DNA from: an uncultured Bacteroidales bacterium
GTDB taxonomy: Bacteria > Bacteroidota > Bacteroidia > Bacteroidales > P3
Assembly: GCA_900318665.1 (NCBI GenBank)
Contig: ONLQ01000017.1
Coordinates: 1 to 37,475, forward strand
Length of the DNA: 37,475 bases
Direction of reading: 5' to 3'
Shown here: piece by piece, positions 7,887 through 16,201 of the stretch
How the letters are laid out: each line of letters opens with the position of its first letter
Position numbering within the stretch: position 1 is the first letter of the stretch
The notes under the pieces: model-generated
Database searches by the model: none
What the model saw: the letters and a program-made list of their open reading frames with translations, nothing else
Told to the model about the DNA's origin: nothing
Program-made: the position numbers and the translations under genes

Positions 7887-7928
7887 CATGGTCATTCAGA
7901 CCTAACTTAATCAATACAATATACCATT

Positions 7929-8759
7929 ATGAAAACAATGAAACTTATGATGGCGCTGACGGTGGTGGCTATGGCTGCCGCGTCGTGCGGAACAAAGAAA
8001 GAAGACCCTAAAATGCTGGTTGTTTACTACTCGCAGACCTCCAACACCAAGGCCGTAGCGCAAGAGATTGCCACACGCCTCAATGCCGACATTGCTGAAA
8101 TCACAGCCGTAAATCCCTACGACGGCGATTTTCAAGCCACGATAGAGCGCTGCTTACAGGAACGCGAACAAGGCATAACCACCGAGATTGAGTCCCTGAG
8201 CGTGAACGTGGCCGACTATGACATTATTTTTATTGGATACCCCGTATGGTTTGGCACCTTTGCACCTCCAATGGCGACATTCCTGACGCAGACCGACCTC
8301 AGCGGGAAAAAGGTTGTGCCGTTCTGCACCTTCGGCAGCGGCGGATTAGAAACAAGCACAAAGGACCTCGCCGAATTGCAGCCCAATGCCGAAATACTTG
8401 CTGGTTATGGAGTCCGTGCCGCACGCATGGAGGCTATGCCCGAAGAGGTTGACCAATTCTTGAAAGCCAGCGGTTATGTCGAGGGCGAGTTCTTCACACC
8501 AGAGAATTTCCCCGAGCAGCACGCCGTTAGCGATGAAGAGGCAGCAATATTTGACGCTGCCGTAGATGGCTATCCCATGCTTAACGCCCATTCCACCACC
8601 GTGGCCTCGCGCACCATTCCCAATGGCACCGAGTATCTTTTTACCGCCATCGACCAGCCTCGTGAAGATAACGACAAAACGCCAGCCACGAAAGAAATCA
8701 AAGTCTATGTAACCGTAGCCAACGGCGAAGCACCTGTATTCACCAAGGTCATACGATAG
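7929..8759 (+). CDS. Flavodoxin-family lipoprotein
   Basis: A 276-residue protein. Residues 1-20 are a lipoprotein signal with lipobox AASC (C20), so it should be anchored in a membrane outside the cytoplasm. Residues about 28-180 are a flavodoxin fold: MLVVYYSQTSNTKAVAQEIA carries the FMN phosphate-binding loop (SQTSNT), and YDIIFIGYPVWFGTFAPPM plus PFCTFGSGG carry the other two flavin-binding loops. Residues from about 185 form an extra C-terminal region of about 90 residues that I do not recognise. Flavodoxins normally serve as cytoplasmic electron carriers, so the exported form implies an envelope redox role, with the donor unknown. The gene ends in TAG, showing that TAG is a normal stop here. 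It is convergent with htpG, sharing a terminator. Confidence 0.87.
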   Translation: MKTMKLMMALTVVAMAAASCGTKKEDPKMLVVYYSQTSNTKAVAQEIATRLNADIAEITAVNPYDGDFQATIERCLQEREQGITTEIESLSVNVADYDIIFIGYPVWFGTFAPPMATFLTQTDLSGKKVVPFCTFGSGGLETSTKDLAELQPNAEILAGYGVRAARMEAMPEEVDQFLKASGYVEGEFFTPENFPEQHAVSDEEAAIFDAAVDGYPMLNAHSTTVASRTIPNGTEYLFTAIDQPREDNDKTPATKEIKVYVTVANGEAPVFTKVIR

Positions 8760-8802
8760 CAGTATCGCTTTGCGATAGAAATCGCACAAATCACTACAAA
8801 AT

Positions 8803-8842
8803 AAAAGTTCCTGCCATATTGAATTTGGCAGGAACTTTTTTT
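8803..8842 (+). terminator. Bidirectional terminator between flavodoxin gene and htpG
   Basis: Perfect 14-bp stem AAAAGTTCCTGCCA (8803-8816) with TGGCAGGAACTTTT (8826-8839), loop of 9, followed by more T on the plus strand. On the minus strand the stem is followed by ATTTTGTAG, so it can serve htpG too. Confidence 0.88.
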
Positions 8843-8884
8843 GATTAATCCGTACTGAAAACAATCAGCGATTGATAGCACAGA

Positions 8885-10789
8885 CTATTTGATAATCTCG
8901 AGCGAGCGTTGGACAAACTGGGTCAGGGCTTCGCCTTTCAGCAATCCGTTGGAAAGGAGGGCAAGGTCGGTGAGTTGATGAACCAGTTGTTTCTGCTTGT
9001 CGGCATCTTCCTCTTTAAGCACCTGCTCGATGAGAGGATGATTGATGTTGACAACGAGGTTGTAGCGCTCGGGCATATCGCCATAGAAACTCATTCCGCC
9101 ACCAGTGGCAGCCATCTCTTTATAGCGGCGCATCCACTCGTCCTGCGTGATAATCATAGGCTGCTCGTCGCTCTCAAGACTTGCCATCTGAACGGTATAA
9201 TGCTCTTTGTCTATCTCGTTCTCAATGATAGGTTTGAGGGTATCCTGTTCCTCTTTGGAGAGTTTCTCGGGAATATTATCGTCGTGAGGTATAAGTTTTT
9301 CAGTGACATCGGCATCGACACGCACAAAACGGGTCTTATCCTCCTCGCGCTCCACGAGGTTGACAAAATGAGGCGTCAGCACACTGTCCATCAGCAGCAC
9401 ATCGTAGCCTTTGGCCTTAGCCTTGGCAATATATGAATGTTGCTCGGTGGCGTCGGTGGCATAGAGATAGCACACGGTCTTGTCCTTGTCGGTCTGCAGG
9501 GCCTTAATCATGTCGCGATAGTCGGCCATCGAATAGAACTTGCCGTCGGTATTCTTAAAGAGGTAGAATTTAAGCGCGCGTTTCTTGAAATCCTCGTCGG
9601 TAAGCATGCCGTATTCGACAAAGATTTTGATGTCGTCCCACTTGTCCTCGAAGTCCTTGCGGTCGTTCTTGAACATCTCCTCCAGTTTGTCGGCCACCTT
9701 CTTGCTGATATGCGAGGAAATTTTCTTCACGTTGTTGTCGCTCTACAGATAACTACGGCTGACGTTGAGCGGAATGTCGGGCGAGTCGAGCACACCGTGG
9801 AGTAGCATCAGATAGTCGGGCACAATGCCTTCCACGCTGTCGGTAACAAACACTTGATTGCAATAGAGTTGAATCTTGTTGCGGTTGGGGTCGATGGTCT
9901 TGCGGATTTTGGGGAAGAAAAGAATACCCGTAAGGTTGAAAGGATAATCCACGTTGAGGTGAATCTGGAAGAGCGGCTCTTCGAAATTCATCGGATACAG
10001 TTCGTGGTAGAAATTCTTATAGTCGTCGGCTGTCAGACTGGCAGGGGTCTTGCGCCATGCGGGCTCGGTGTTGTTGATGATGCGCGGTTTCTTGCGCTCC
10101 ACACGTTTCGGCTTCGTGGTCTTGCCACCCTTGCCGTCGTCAACCTCTTCGGTCTCGGTCTCGCTGTCAACCCATTCCGACTCTTCGCCAAAGCGGATAG
10201 CCACCGGCATGAAACGGCAGTATTTGCGCAGCAGTTGCAGAATCTGCTGCTCTTCAAGAAACTCCTTGCAATCGTCGGCAATATGAAGCACTATCTCCGT
10301 GCCACGGTCCTCTTTCTTCGTCTCCTCCATAGTGAACGAAGGGCTGCCGTCGCACACCCAGTGCATAGCAGGCGCATCGGTGTAGGACTTGGTGTAGATT
10401 TCAACCTTATCAGCCACCATAAAGGCGGAATAGAAACCCATACCGAAATGACCAATCAGGTTTTCCTGCACGTCTTTGTATTTCTCCAAGAAGTCGGAGG
10501 CACCGCTGAAAGCAATCTGGTTGATATATTTCTCAACCTCATCGGCGGTCATACCAATACCACGGTCCACCACCGTAAGGGTCTTGTTCTTGCTGTCCAA
10601 CTTCACTTCGACAGTAAGGTCGCCCAACTCGCCTTTGAAATCGGAACGCGACGAAAGAGCTTTCAATTTCTGTGTGGCATCGATAGCGTTAGACACCAAC
10701 TCGCGAAGGAAAATCTCGTGGTCGGAATAGAGGAACTTTTTAATGACCGGGAAGATGTTTTCGGTCTGAACATTGATATTACCTTGCAT
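8885..10789 (-). pseudogene. htpG: HtpG (Hsp90 family chaperone) gene interrupted by one in-frame TAG
   Basis: The frame runs from the ATG at 10789 to 8885, 634 codons plus stop, and encodes a full Hsp90: N-terminal ATPase (RELVSNAIDATQKL, DRGIGMTADEV, GHFGMGFYSAFMVADKV), the charged linker with the R/K-rich KPKRVERKKPRI segment, the middle domain, and a C-terminal dimerisation domain ending LTQFVQRSLEIIK. It is broken at codon 349 (9743-9745, minus) by TAG, inside SRSYL-stop-SDNNVKKISSHISKK. Family members normally read SRSYLQSD here, so a CAG Gln codon has become TAG through one C-to-T change. The frame is otherwise unbroken. A GTG at 9728-9730 just after the stop could in principle restart the C-terminal part. 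A truncated product (348 residues) would lack the dimerisation domain. Alternatives are a sequencing error or natural suppression. Confidence 0.9.
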
Positions 10790-11086
10790 TGTGTATATGT
10801 TTTAATTGTTATTTACTCGTAACCGAACAATAACAAATTGAGCAATAATCATACCAACGCCACCAACTGACATAATGTCAGCACCCCAACCCAATCCCCA
10901 AAACAATAACTCTACCCCACTCCACAAACAACAAAAACCAACCTTTTGCCAAACCCATAAATTTCCGAACAATTTGCGAACAAAAGGCGAAGAAAACTCG
11001 AATAAAACAAAGCCTAAAAACAAGCAGTTCCCACGCCACAAACCAACCTTTCGTCAAAACATTACAGCACTACCCTACCCTCGCTG
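10790..11086. other. Strand-asymmetric, G-poor intergenic region upstream of htpG
   Basis: No convincing gene. From 10882 to 10947 the plus strand has 66 consecutive bases without a single G and is A/C-rich, so the transcribed minus strand is G/T-rich. C-runs at 10884-10887, 10890-10892, 10896-10899 and 10915-10918 give four G-runs on the minus strand. A 79-codon minus ORF covering part of this (10802-11041) looks like translated low-complexity DNA. Confidence 0.7.
10867..10881. promoter_or_regulatory. 15-bp palindrome upstream of htpG (candidate operator)
   Basis: CTGACATAATGTCAG: 7-bp arms around a single central A, about 80 bases upstream of the htpG start. A near copy (one base different) lies upstream of dnaG at 18430-18444. 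Confidence 0.5.
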
Positions 11087-11890
11087 TTAATCGTGGTAGT
11101 CGCTGTCTTTCCATTGGAATTTCACCGTCTCCGGCACAAGGTATTTGCCTATCTTGTAGTCGATATTGGCTTTGTGGGCCTGGGCGAGTTGATAGCGTCG
11201 TGGCACACGATACATGCGTCCGTTCTTGATGAAGTGGGCGCCTGTCTGATGGAAGCGGAACGCCACATCTTTTGCCACGCACTGCTCGCGAAGGGCGAGA
11301 ATCCAGTCGTAGTTGCAAGGCCTTGCGTCAACTCCTGACTCGCCGCCTGCCGACACCTCTTCAATGGTCCCGTCCAGATATGGCGTGAGATTGACTGCCG
11401 AGAGCATCGGTGCTACGATGATGCTCTTATGCTTTATGGGGAGCGATAGGAAGATGGGTAGGCGGTAATCGGCCATCTCCTGGTTCTCGACGGTGCAGCC
11501 TACGATGACGTTGGGGTAGCCGTCGCCCCAGTCGTCGGGCACGCACTCCATGAAACGGTTGATGCGCTTGGTGAAGAAAAAGAACCAGAGGTCGCTACGC
11601 TGCTTTATCATCTGCCAACATTCGGGACGCCAAGGGTCGGCATCTTTCAGCAGGAAATCGGAGGTGAAGCAGGTGAAGACTACTTTGCCGCTCTCTATCT
11701 TCCACGATTTGTCGCGTTTCCGCTTTATTGGCAAGTTGAAGTTGCCCGTCTTGCGACACTCGCTGCTCGACCGCTCGCTACCGTACATCTCGTCCTGACG
11801 ATAGACGTAGCAGTATCGGCACCCAGGACTAATCTTGGTGCAACCGTGCCACGGGTTCCAATCGGCATATATCTCCCAATGCTCGGACAT
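11087..11890 (-). CDS. DUF5131 / phage Gp37-Gp68 family protein
   Basis: A 267-residue protein beginning with the family signature WNPWHGCTKISPGCRYCYVYR, which carries three cysteines C17-x6-C24-x2-C27. This resembles the 4Fe-4S-ligating cysteine cluster of radical SAM enzymes, and the family is usually treated as a radical-SAM-like group of unknown substrate, common in phages and accessory DNA. Further conserved-looking blocks are FTKRINRF, VGCTVENQ, SAGGESG and FRFHQTGAHFIKNG. It is the last gene of the dnaG-led minus-strand run, 3 bases after the flavodoxin-domain gene. Function is unknown; a role in modifying a small molecule or nucleic acid is inference only. Confidence 0.85.
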   Translation of the reverse strand: MSEHWEIYADWNPWHGCTKISPGCRYCYVYRQDEMYGSERSSSECRKTGNFNLPIKRKRDKSWKIESGKVVFTCFTSDFLLKDADPWRPECWQMIKQRSDLWFFFFTKRINRFMECVPDDWGDGYPNVIVGCTVENQEMADYRLPIFLSLPIKHKSIIVAPMLSAVNLTPYLDGTIEEVSAGGESGVDARPCNYDWILALREQCVAKDVAFRFHQTGAHFIKNGRMYRVPRRYQLAQAHKANIDYKIGKYLVPETVKFQWKDSDYHD

Positions 11891-11893
11891 ATA

Positions 11894-12424
11894 CTAACGG
11901 GGGGCAATTGCGCTGATTAAGGGCTCCAGCATGCTGAAATCCACAAAGTCAACCTTTCCGCCATAGGTGGCAAGCATGGCCTTGGCCTCGGCGTTGAGTT
12001 CCTCCTCTGGCATCTTCGAGACCTTAGAATGAAATATCGACATCATCATGCGGTGCATCAAACCCAACTTGCCGTAGTCGATAGCCCCGCGAAGATGATA
12101 GATGTTATCCTCGTTATAGAAATGTGGCGGAATCTGAGTCTTTATCGAAGTCCTTATATTGTTGATATTTTCGGCATCGTTAGGGTCAGCCAAGCCGACA
12201 GTGACAATAATCAACTCCTGCTCTGCCGACAACTTTTCGGCAGTCTTTTTCAGTCCAAGCACTCCGCCTGCAAATAGAGCCCCGAGATAGACAATACGGT
12301 CATACCCATTGCAATCTCCCGCATCCTTAAATGCAACGGCATCAATACCCGTCAGTTCCGACAGCCGCTCGGCATATCGTTTAGTAGAGCCATACTGGCT
12401 GCCATAAATAATTATAGTACTCAT
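11894..12424 (-). CDS. Flavodoxin-domain protein (HemG-like)
   Basis: A 176-residue cytoplasmic protein starting IIIYGSQYGSTKRYAERLSE, where SQYGSTKRY is the FMN phosphate-binding loop. A middle segment, YDRIVYLGALFAGGVLGLKK, is typical of the flavodoxin-domain proteins related to protoporphyrinogen oxidase HemG. The pattern of small loops fits an FMN-binding redox protein, but HemG-type activity cannot be claimed from sequence: other flavodoxin_5 members have no known electron partner. It lies 10 bases after the YdeI-like gene and 3 bases before the DUF5131 gene, so it is probably cotranscribed with both; a flavodoxin next to a radical-SAM-like protein could be its reductant (inference). Confidence 0.8.
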   Translation of the reverse strand: MSTIIIYGSQYGSTKRYAERLSELTGIDAVAFKDAGDCNGYDRIVYLGALFAGGVLGLKKTAEKLSAEQELIIVTVGLADPNDAENINNIRTSIKTQIPPHFYNEDNIYHLRGAIDYGKLGLMHRMMMSIFHSKVSKMPEEELNAEAKAMLATYGGKVDFVDFSMLEPLISAIAPR

Positions 12425-12434
12425 AATTTAATGT

Positions 12435-12797
12435 TTAGTGTTTCTTTTCTTGATTAGTTCGGGCGGCTGCAAGGGCCTTTCGTCCGGCATCGGTCATCAG
12501 TCCTCGTGCCTCAAGGTCGGCGCAACGCTGGCGGTTCAGTTCCGTCCAGTGACTGCCTTTTCTGCGTGGAGAGAGCCGCTGCGCAAGCCTACCGTCGGCC
12601 ATGCGTTTCAACGTAGAGTCAATCCAGCCGAAACAAAGCGCTTCCTCCACCACGTCGATGTATGGAATAGCATCGGCACGGGGCACCTTGCTTCGGTTGC
12701 AAGTCACCCAGCAGTGGTCTGACTCTTTGTGATGCGCCTCCAGCCACTCTCGCAGTTCTACCCTGCGGCCATATTCCAGCAAAAGGTCTATCTCCAT
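12435..12797 (-). CDS. Short YdeI/OmpD-associated family protein
   Basis: A 120-residue protein matching the N-terminal half of the YdeI/OmpD-associated family: LREWLEAHHKESDHCWV, then VVEEALCFGWIDSTLKRMADGRLAQRLSPRRKGSHWTELNRQR. Full members of the family are about 180-200 residues and carry a second, C-terminal domain; here the protein stops (ALAAARTNQEKKH) at the point where that domain would begin. The next gene starts only 10 bases later, so there is no room for a decayed remnant; this is a clean short form. Members have been linked to resistance to cationic peptides or bacteriocins, but the molecular role is not established. It sits 12 bases after miaA. Confidence 0.78.
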   Translation of the reverse strand: MEIDLLLEYGRRVELREWLEAHHKESDHCWVTCNRSKVPRADAIPYIDVVEEALCFGWIDSTLKRMADGRLAQRLSPRRKGSHWTELNRQRCADLEARGLMTDAGRKALAAARTNQEKKH

Positions 12798-12809
12798 AAT
12801 CTTCTTGGG

Positions 12810-13688
12810 CTACTCTTCCTTCAACCTATGCTCGCCCAACTTCTTCTTGAACCAAGTGAGTTGTTTTTTAGCATAGTGCCATGTGTTCAGTTTTATCTGC
12901 GCCGCAATCTCGCCAGTATGCCTTGCCGCCTCGTCGGGAGTGCCATATTCGAAAAACTCACGATAGCCCACCGTGTGAAGGGTGTTCAGATGCTGCAGAT
13001 GCCACACGCCACACACCTCTTCATACAGCCCCGACGCCATCATCGCGTCAACACGACGGTTGATACGCTCGCGCAGTTCAGCAGGCTCTCTGCCCACCAT
13101 CTCGACATCGATAGCAAAAGGCCGTGCGACATTCTGCTGTTCGGCAATCAACTGGCTATAAGGCCGTCCCGCCGTCAAACAAACCTCAAGAGCCCGCTGC
13201 AGGCGGATGGGGTTTTGACGGTCAACCACGGCATAATAGTCGGGGTCCAGCCGTTGCAGTTCCTCTCGCAACGACTCTATACCCTTTTCGGCCAAACGCT
13301 GTTTGAGCGAGGCACGCAGTCCGGGCAACGGGTCGGGCAGCCGCGCCACACCATTAATCAGAGCGTCGATATACAGTCCGCTACCCCCAACGGCAACAAC
13401 AACATCGTGCGACTCAAAAAGCCGTTGCAGCAACGCGAGTGCATCCTGCTCGAAATCAAAAATATTATATGGGTTGCACACCGAGCGGAAAGCCACAAAA
13501 TGGTGTTGTGCCGCCGCCAGTTCGTCGGGCGTAGGTCGCGCCACTCCGATATTGAGTTCCGAATAGAACTGCCGCGAGTCGCACGACACAATATCGGTGG
13601 CATAGTGCTTCGCAAGTTCTATGGCACGAACGGTCTTTCCCGACGCCGTGGCTCCTGCCACTATTATGAGGCGTTTGTCGTTGCGCAT
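12810..13688 (-). CDS. miaA: tRNA dimethylallyltransferase
   Basis: Transfers a dimethylallyl group from DMAPP to N6 of A37 in tRNAs that read UNN codons. The P-loop GATASGKT (family usual GPTASGKT) is at the start, followed by VSCDSRQFY, the VAVGGSGLYIDALINGV block, the DPDYYAVVDRQNPIRLQRALEV block and the C-terminal AAQIKLNTWHYAKKQLTWFKK, which contains the Q-x(n)-T-x-Y-A-K/R-R/K-Q motif. I prefer the ATG at 13686-13688 (292 residues) over the upstream ATG at 13715, because it begins MRNDKRLIIVAG and leaves a 25-base overlap with aroA instead of 52. Third or fourth gene in the dnaG-led run. Confidence 0.93.
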   Translation of the reverse strand: MRNDKRLIIVAGATASGKTVRAIELAKHYATDIVSCDSRQFYSELNIGVARPTPDELAAAQHHFVAFRSVCNPYNIFDFEQDALALLQRLFESHDVVVAVGGSGLYIDALINGVARLPDPLPGLRASLKQRLAEKGIESLREELQRLDPDYYAVVDRQNPIRLQRALEVCLTAGRPYSQLIAEQQNVARPFAIDVEMVGREPAELRERINRRVDAMMASGLYEEVCGVWHLQHLNTLHTVGYREFFEYGTPDEAARHTGEIAAQIKLNTWHYAKKQLTWFKKKLGEHRLKEE

Positions 13689-14911
13689 TTTCTGACTTGG
13701 TCGAATTGGGTCCAAAAATCGGGAAACGATTTAGAGACAAGGTTTGGATTCTCTATCTCCATACCGGGAAACAGCAGCAGCAACGGAGCGAAAGCCATAA
13801 CGATGCGATGGTCGCCATAGGTCTTGACCACATCAATAGGGTGCAATTTCGACGGAAAGAGGTGCATAACATCGTCATCCAGGTCTATCCGTGCCCCCAT
13901 CTGCCGCAGTTGTTCCACTATGGCGCTGACGCGGTCCGACTCTTTGAGGCGCAAATTGCGTATGCCGCGCAGATAAGCGTCGATGCCCATTGCGGCACAA
14001 GCCACCGCCACGGTAGGCATCAGGTCGGGGCAGTCGATAAAGCCATAGCGCAAACGGCTTTCGACCTTGCCCAACGAAACTATCACCAGCGAACGAGAGG
14101 CAGTGCGATAGGGCGAACGCACCGTCTGCGTCGAAACGCCAAGGGCGGCAAAAATGTCGGCCACACAGCGGTCGCCCTGGCAACTGTCGAGCGAGAGATT
14201 GCGCAGACGTATGCGAATGCCAGGCGCAAGAGCCGCCATAGCATAGAAATATGACGCCGACGTCCAGTCGTTCTCAATGGTTATCGTCTTTTGCTTGCCG
14301 CCCTCGCTCTGCCGCGAGCCCACCTTGTAGGTATGTCCGTTGGGCGATATGCTCACCGCCACGCCAGCCTGCCGCAACACGTGCGCGGTCATCTCTATAT
14401 ACGGACGGCTTGCCACACGCCCCACGAGAGTCACCGATATGCCCGACGGCAATGCCAGCCCCATCAGCATGAGGGCAGAAACAAACTGACTGCTCTGCGA
14501 GGCTCGTATGCTGACCATCTTGCGCTGCGCCTCGCCGCCCACCACGCGCACAGGCAGCAGTCCCTCCTGTTCGGCATAGGTGATGTCGAAGCCCATGGAG
14601 CGCAACGACACGACAAGGTCGTCGATAGGGCGTTGGCGCAAACGGGCATCGCCCGTGAGCAGGAAATTGCCCTTGCTGATGGCAAGCAGCGCCAAAAGGA
14701 AACGCGCCACGGTGCCGCCATTGTCGCAATAGAACACCGACGAGCCGCCACCTTTCAGTTGTCGCAACAGACGCCGCATCAGAACGGTGTCGTCGGAGAG
14801 AGAGAGATTGCGCAACACAAAAGCCTCGCCCAACAGATAGTTTGCCACAAGCCAACGGTTGCTCAAACTCTTTGAGGGAGGAAGGGCTATCTGTATGTCG
14901 CCAGTGTTCAC
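13664..14911 (-). CDS. aroA: 3-phosphoshikimate 1-carboxyvinyltransferase (EPSP synthase)
   Basis: A 415-residue cytoplasmic enzyme that joins PEP to shikimate 3-phosphate in the pathway to chorismate. Seen: PPSKSLSNR near the N-terminus (Lys of substrate binding), DNGGTVARFLLALLA in place of the more common GNAGTAMR loop, GDARLRQRPIDDL, SSQFVSALMLMGL, RLKESDRVSAIVEQLRQMG and TYGDHRIVMAFA. The length is slightly shorter than the usual 420-440. Its ATG overlaps the stop of the sigma-54 regulator by 4 bases (14908-14911), and its own stop lies inside the miaA start region, so expression is probably coupled. No other aro genes are nearby. Confidence 0.94.
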   Translation of the reverse strand: MNTGDIQIALPPSKSLSNRWLVANYLLGEAFVLRNLSLSDDTVLMRRLLRQLKGGGSSVFYCDNGGTVARFLLALLAISKGNFLLTGDARLRQRPIDDLVVSLRSMGFDITYAEQEGLLPVRVVGGEAQRKMVSIRASQSSQFVSALMLMGLALPSGISVTLVGRVASRPYIEMTAHVLRQAGVAVSISPNGHTYKVGSRQSEGGKQKTITIENDWTSASYFYAMAALAPGIRIRLRNLSLDSCQGDRCVADIFAALGVSTQTVRSPYRTASRSLVIVSLGKVESRLRYGFIDCPDLMPTVAVACAAMGIDAYLRGIRNLRLKESDRVSAIVEQLRQMGARIDLDDDVMHLFPSKLHPIDVVKTYGDHRIVMAFAPLLLLFPGMEIENPNLVSKSFPDFWTQFDQVRKCATTNAS

Positions 14912-16167
14912 AAAGATAGTGCTTTTATTCTGCGGTATAGTGTGCGCTCGGATATGCCGAGTTCCTGCGCGGCGAGTTTGCGGTTGCCTTTGTGGAGCGA
15001 GAGAGCCTTGATAATGGCCTGACGCTCACGTTTGCCGAGGTCGAGCGGCACATCGTCTGTGATTTCGGCCGGGGTGTCGTCGACTACATGCGCCGGGGTG
15101 AAACCGCCATCGAAAACTTCGTCGTCGTTCTGATGGGAGAGGATGGTGGTCATAGGAGCATGGGGGTCTATGACGTGCGAGGGCGGAGGGGTGACAATGG
15201 CGGGCGACGCTACCCCGCCATGCTTCAACTGCTCCACCGTGCGCCGCAGGTCGTAGAGTTCCTCGCGCATCTCGCTTATCACCTTCCCCATAGAGAGCGT
15301 TTTGAGCAGGAGTTCGTGGTCGGACACTGACGACTGGATATTGCCAACGCCAAAGCCCACAGGCACAGGCATATTGCTCTCTGTGGCAGGGGGGAGATAG
15401 CGCTGGAGGATTTCGCGCGTGATGATCCTTTCGCTCTCGAGCCATGCAATGCGCAGCACTATGGTGCGCAGTTCGCGAACATTGCCGTGCCACGGATAGT
15501 GCATCAGATATTCGCGAGCCGACTCGTCGGCAAGCATTATGGCAGGACGATTGGACTCTGCCGCAATATCCGCAGCAAAAGAACTGAATATCAAAGGTAT
15601 GTCCTCTGGACGCTCACGCAATGGTGGAATACTGATAGACATCTGGTTGAGGCGATAGTAGAGGTCGGGGCGGAAACGGCCCTCGCGCACAGCCTTTTCC
15701 ACATCGGCATTGGTAGCCGCCACCACACGCACGTCAACCTTCTGCGGCTTCGACTCGCCAACGGGAATAATCTCACCATTCTGCAACACACGCAGCAACT
15801 TCACCTGCATAGGCAGCAGCAGTTCGCCCACCTCGTCGAGAAAGATGGTGCCGCCGTCGGCCTCACGAAAATAGCCCTTGCTGTCGTGGTCGGCACCAGT
15901 AAATGCACCCTTTATATGACCGAAAAGCGCGCTCTCGATGATGCCTTCGGGAAAGGCTCCGCAGTTGACCGCCACAAGATTCTTTTTAGAGCGGTTGCTG
16001 TATTCGTGTATCATGCGGGCAAAAATATCCTTACCCACGCCGCTCTCGCCCGACACCAGCACGGTGAGGTCCGTAGGTGCCGCCTTGACGGCATTCTCTA
16101 TGGCAAGGTTGAGTTTGCTGTTGTTGCCTATTATACGGTATCTTTTCTTTACGCTGTCTATGTTCAT
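14908..16167 (-). CDS. Sigma-54-dependent transcriptional activator without receiver domain
   Basis: I use the ATG at 16165-16167 (419 residues), since the longer frame to 16233 would overlap dnaG by 32 bases and adds no recognisable sequence. Residues from about 12 on form an AAA+ enhancer-binding domain: Walker A GESGVGKD (40-47), the sigma-54 contact loop GAFTGAD (87-93), Walker B FLDEVGE, and the R-finger region RFRPDLYYRLNQM. A Pro/Thr/His/Asp-rich linker follows, then a Fis-type helix-turn-helix at the end (HKGNRKLAAQELGISERTLYRRIKAL). There is no N-terminal phospho-receiver or GAF domain, so control must come from abundance, a partner protein or the AAA+ module itself. It works with RpoN; its regulon cannot be told. 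It is coupled to aroA by a 4-base overlap. Confidence 0.92.
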   Translation of the reverse strand: MNIDSVKKRYRIIGNNSKLNLAIENAVKAAPTDLTVLVSGESGVGKDIFARMIHEYSNRSKKNLVAVNCGAFPEGIIESALFGHIKGAFTGADHDSKGYFREADGGTIFLDEVGELLLPMQVKLLRVLQNGEIIPVGESKPQKVDVRVVAATNADVEKAVREGRFRPDLYYRLNQMSISIPPLRERPEDIPLIFSSFAADIAAESNRPAIMLADESAREYLMHYPWHGNVRELRTIVLRIAWLESERIITREILQRYLPPATESNMPVPVGFGVGNIQSSVSDHELLLKTLSMGKVISEMREELYDLRRTVEQLKHGGVASPAIVTPPPSHVIDPHAPMTTILSHQNDDEVFDGGFTPAHVVDDTPAEITDDVPLDLGKRERQAIIKALSLHKGNRKLAAQELGISERTLYRRIKALSL

Positions 16168-16201
16168 ATTAGTAAGTTGTATGTAGAAAAGCGTCAGTCC
16201 T

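Larger units (their letters stand above)
7399..7928. other. 530-base stretch without a convincing gene
   Basis: It contains the leader of the FISUMP gene, a nested inverted repeat (7510-7600) and the promoter region of the flavodoxin gene. Short ORFs on both strands here (about 60-70 codons) have no recognisable signal, and their residues look like translated non-coding DNA. An imperfect second pairing exists between about 7548-7563 and 7650-7670 (TCGG..GTCTGGAA against CCAGAC..CCGA). Confidence 0.6.

Noticed and set aside
10802-11041. 79-codon minus-strand ORF upstream of htpG
   Set aside because: Its Gly/Trp/Val/Leu-rich translation follows from the G/T-rich low-complexity DNA; there is no family signal.
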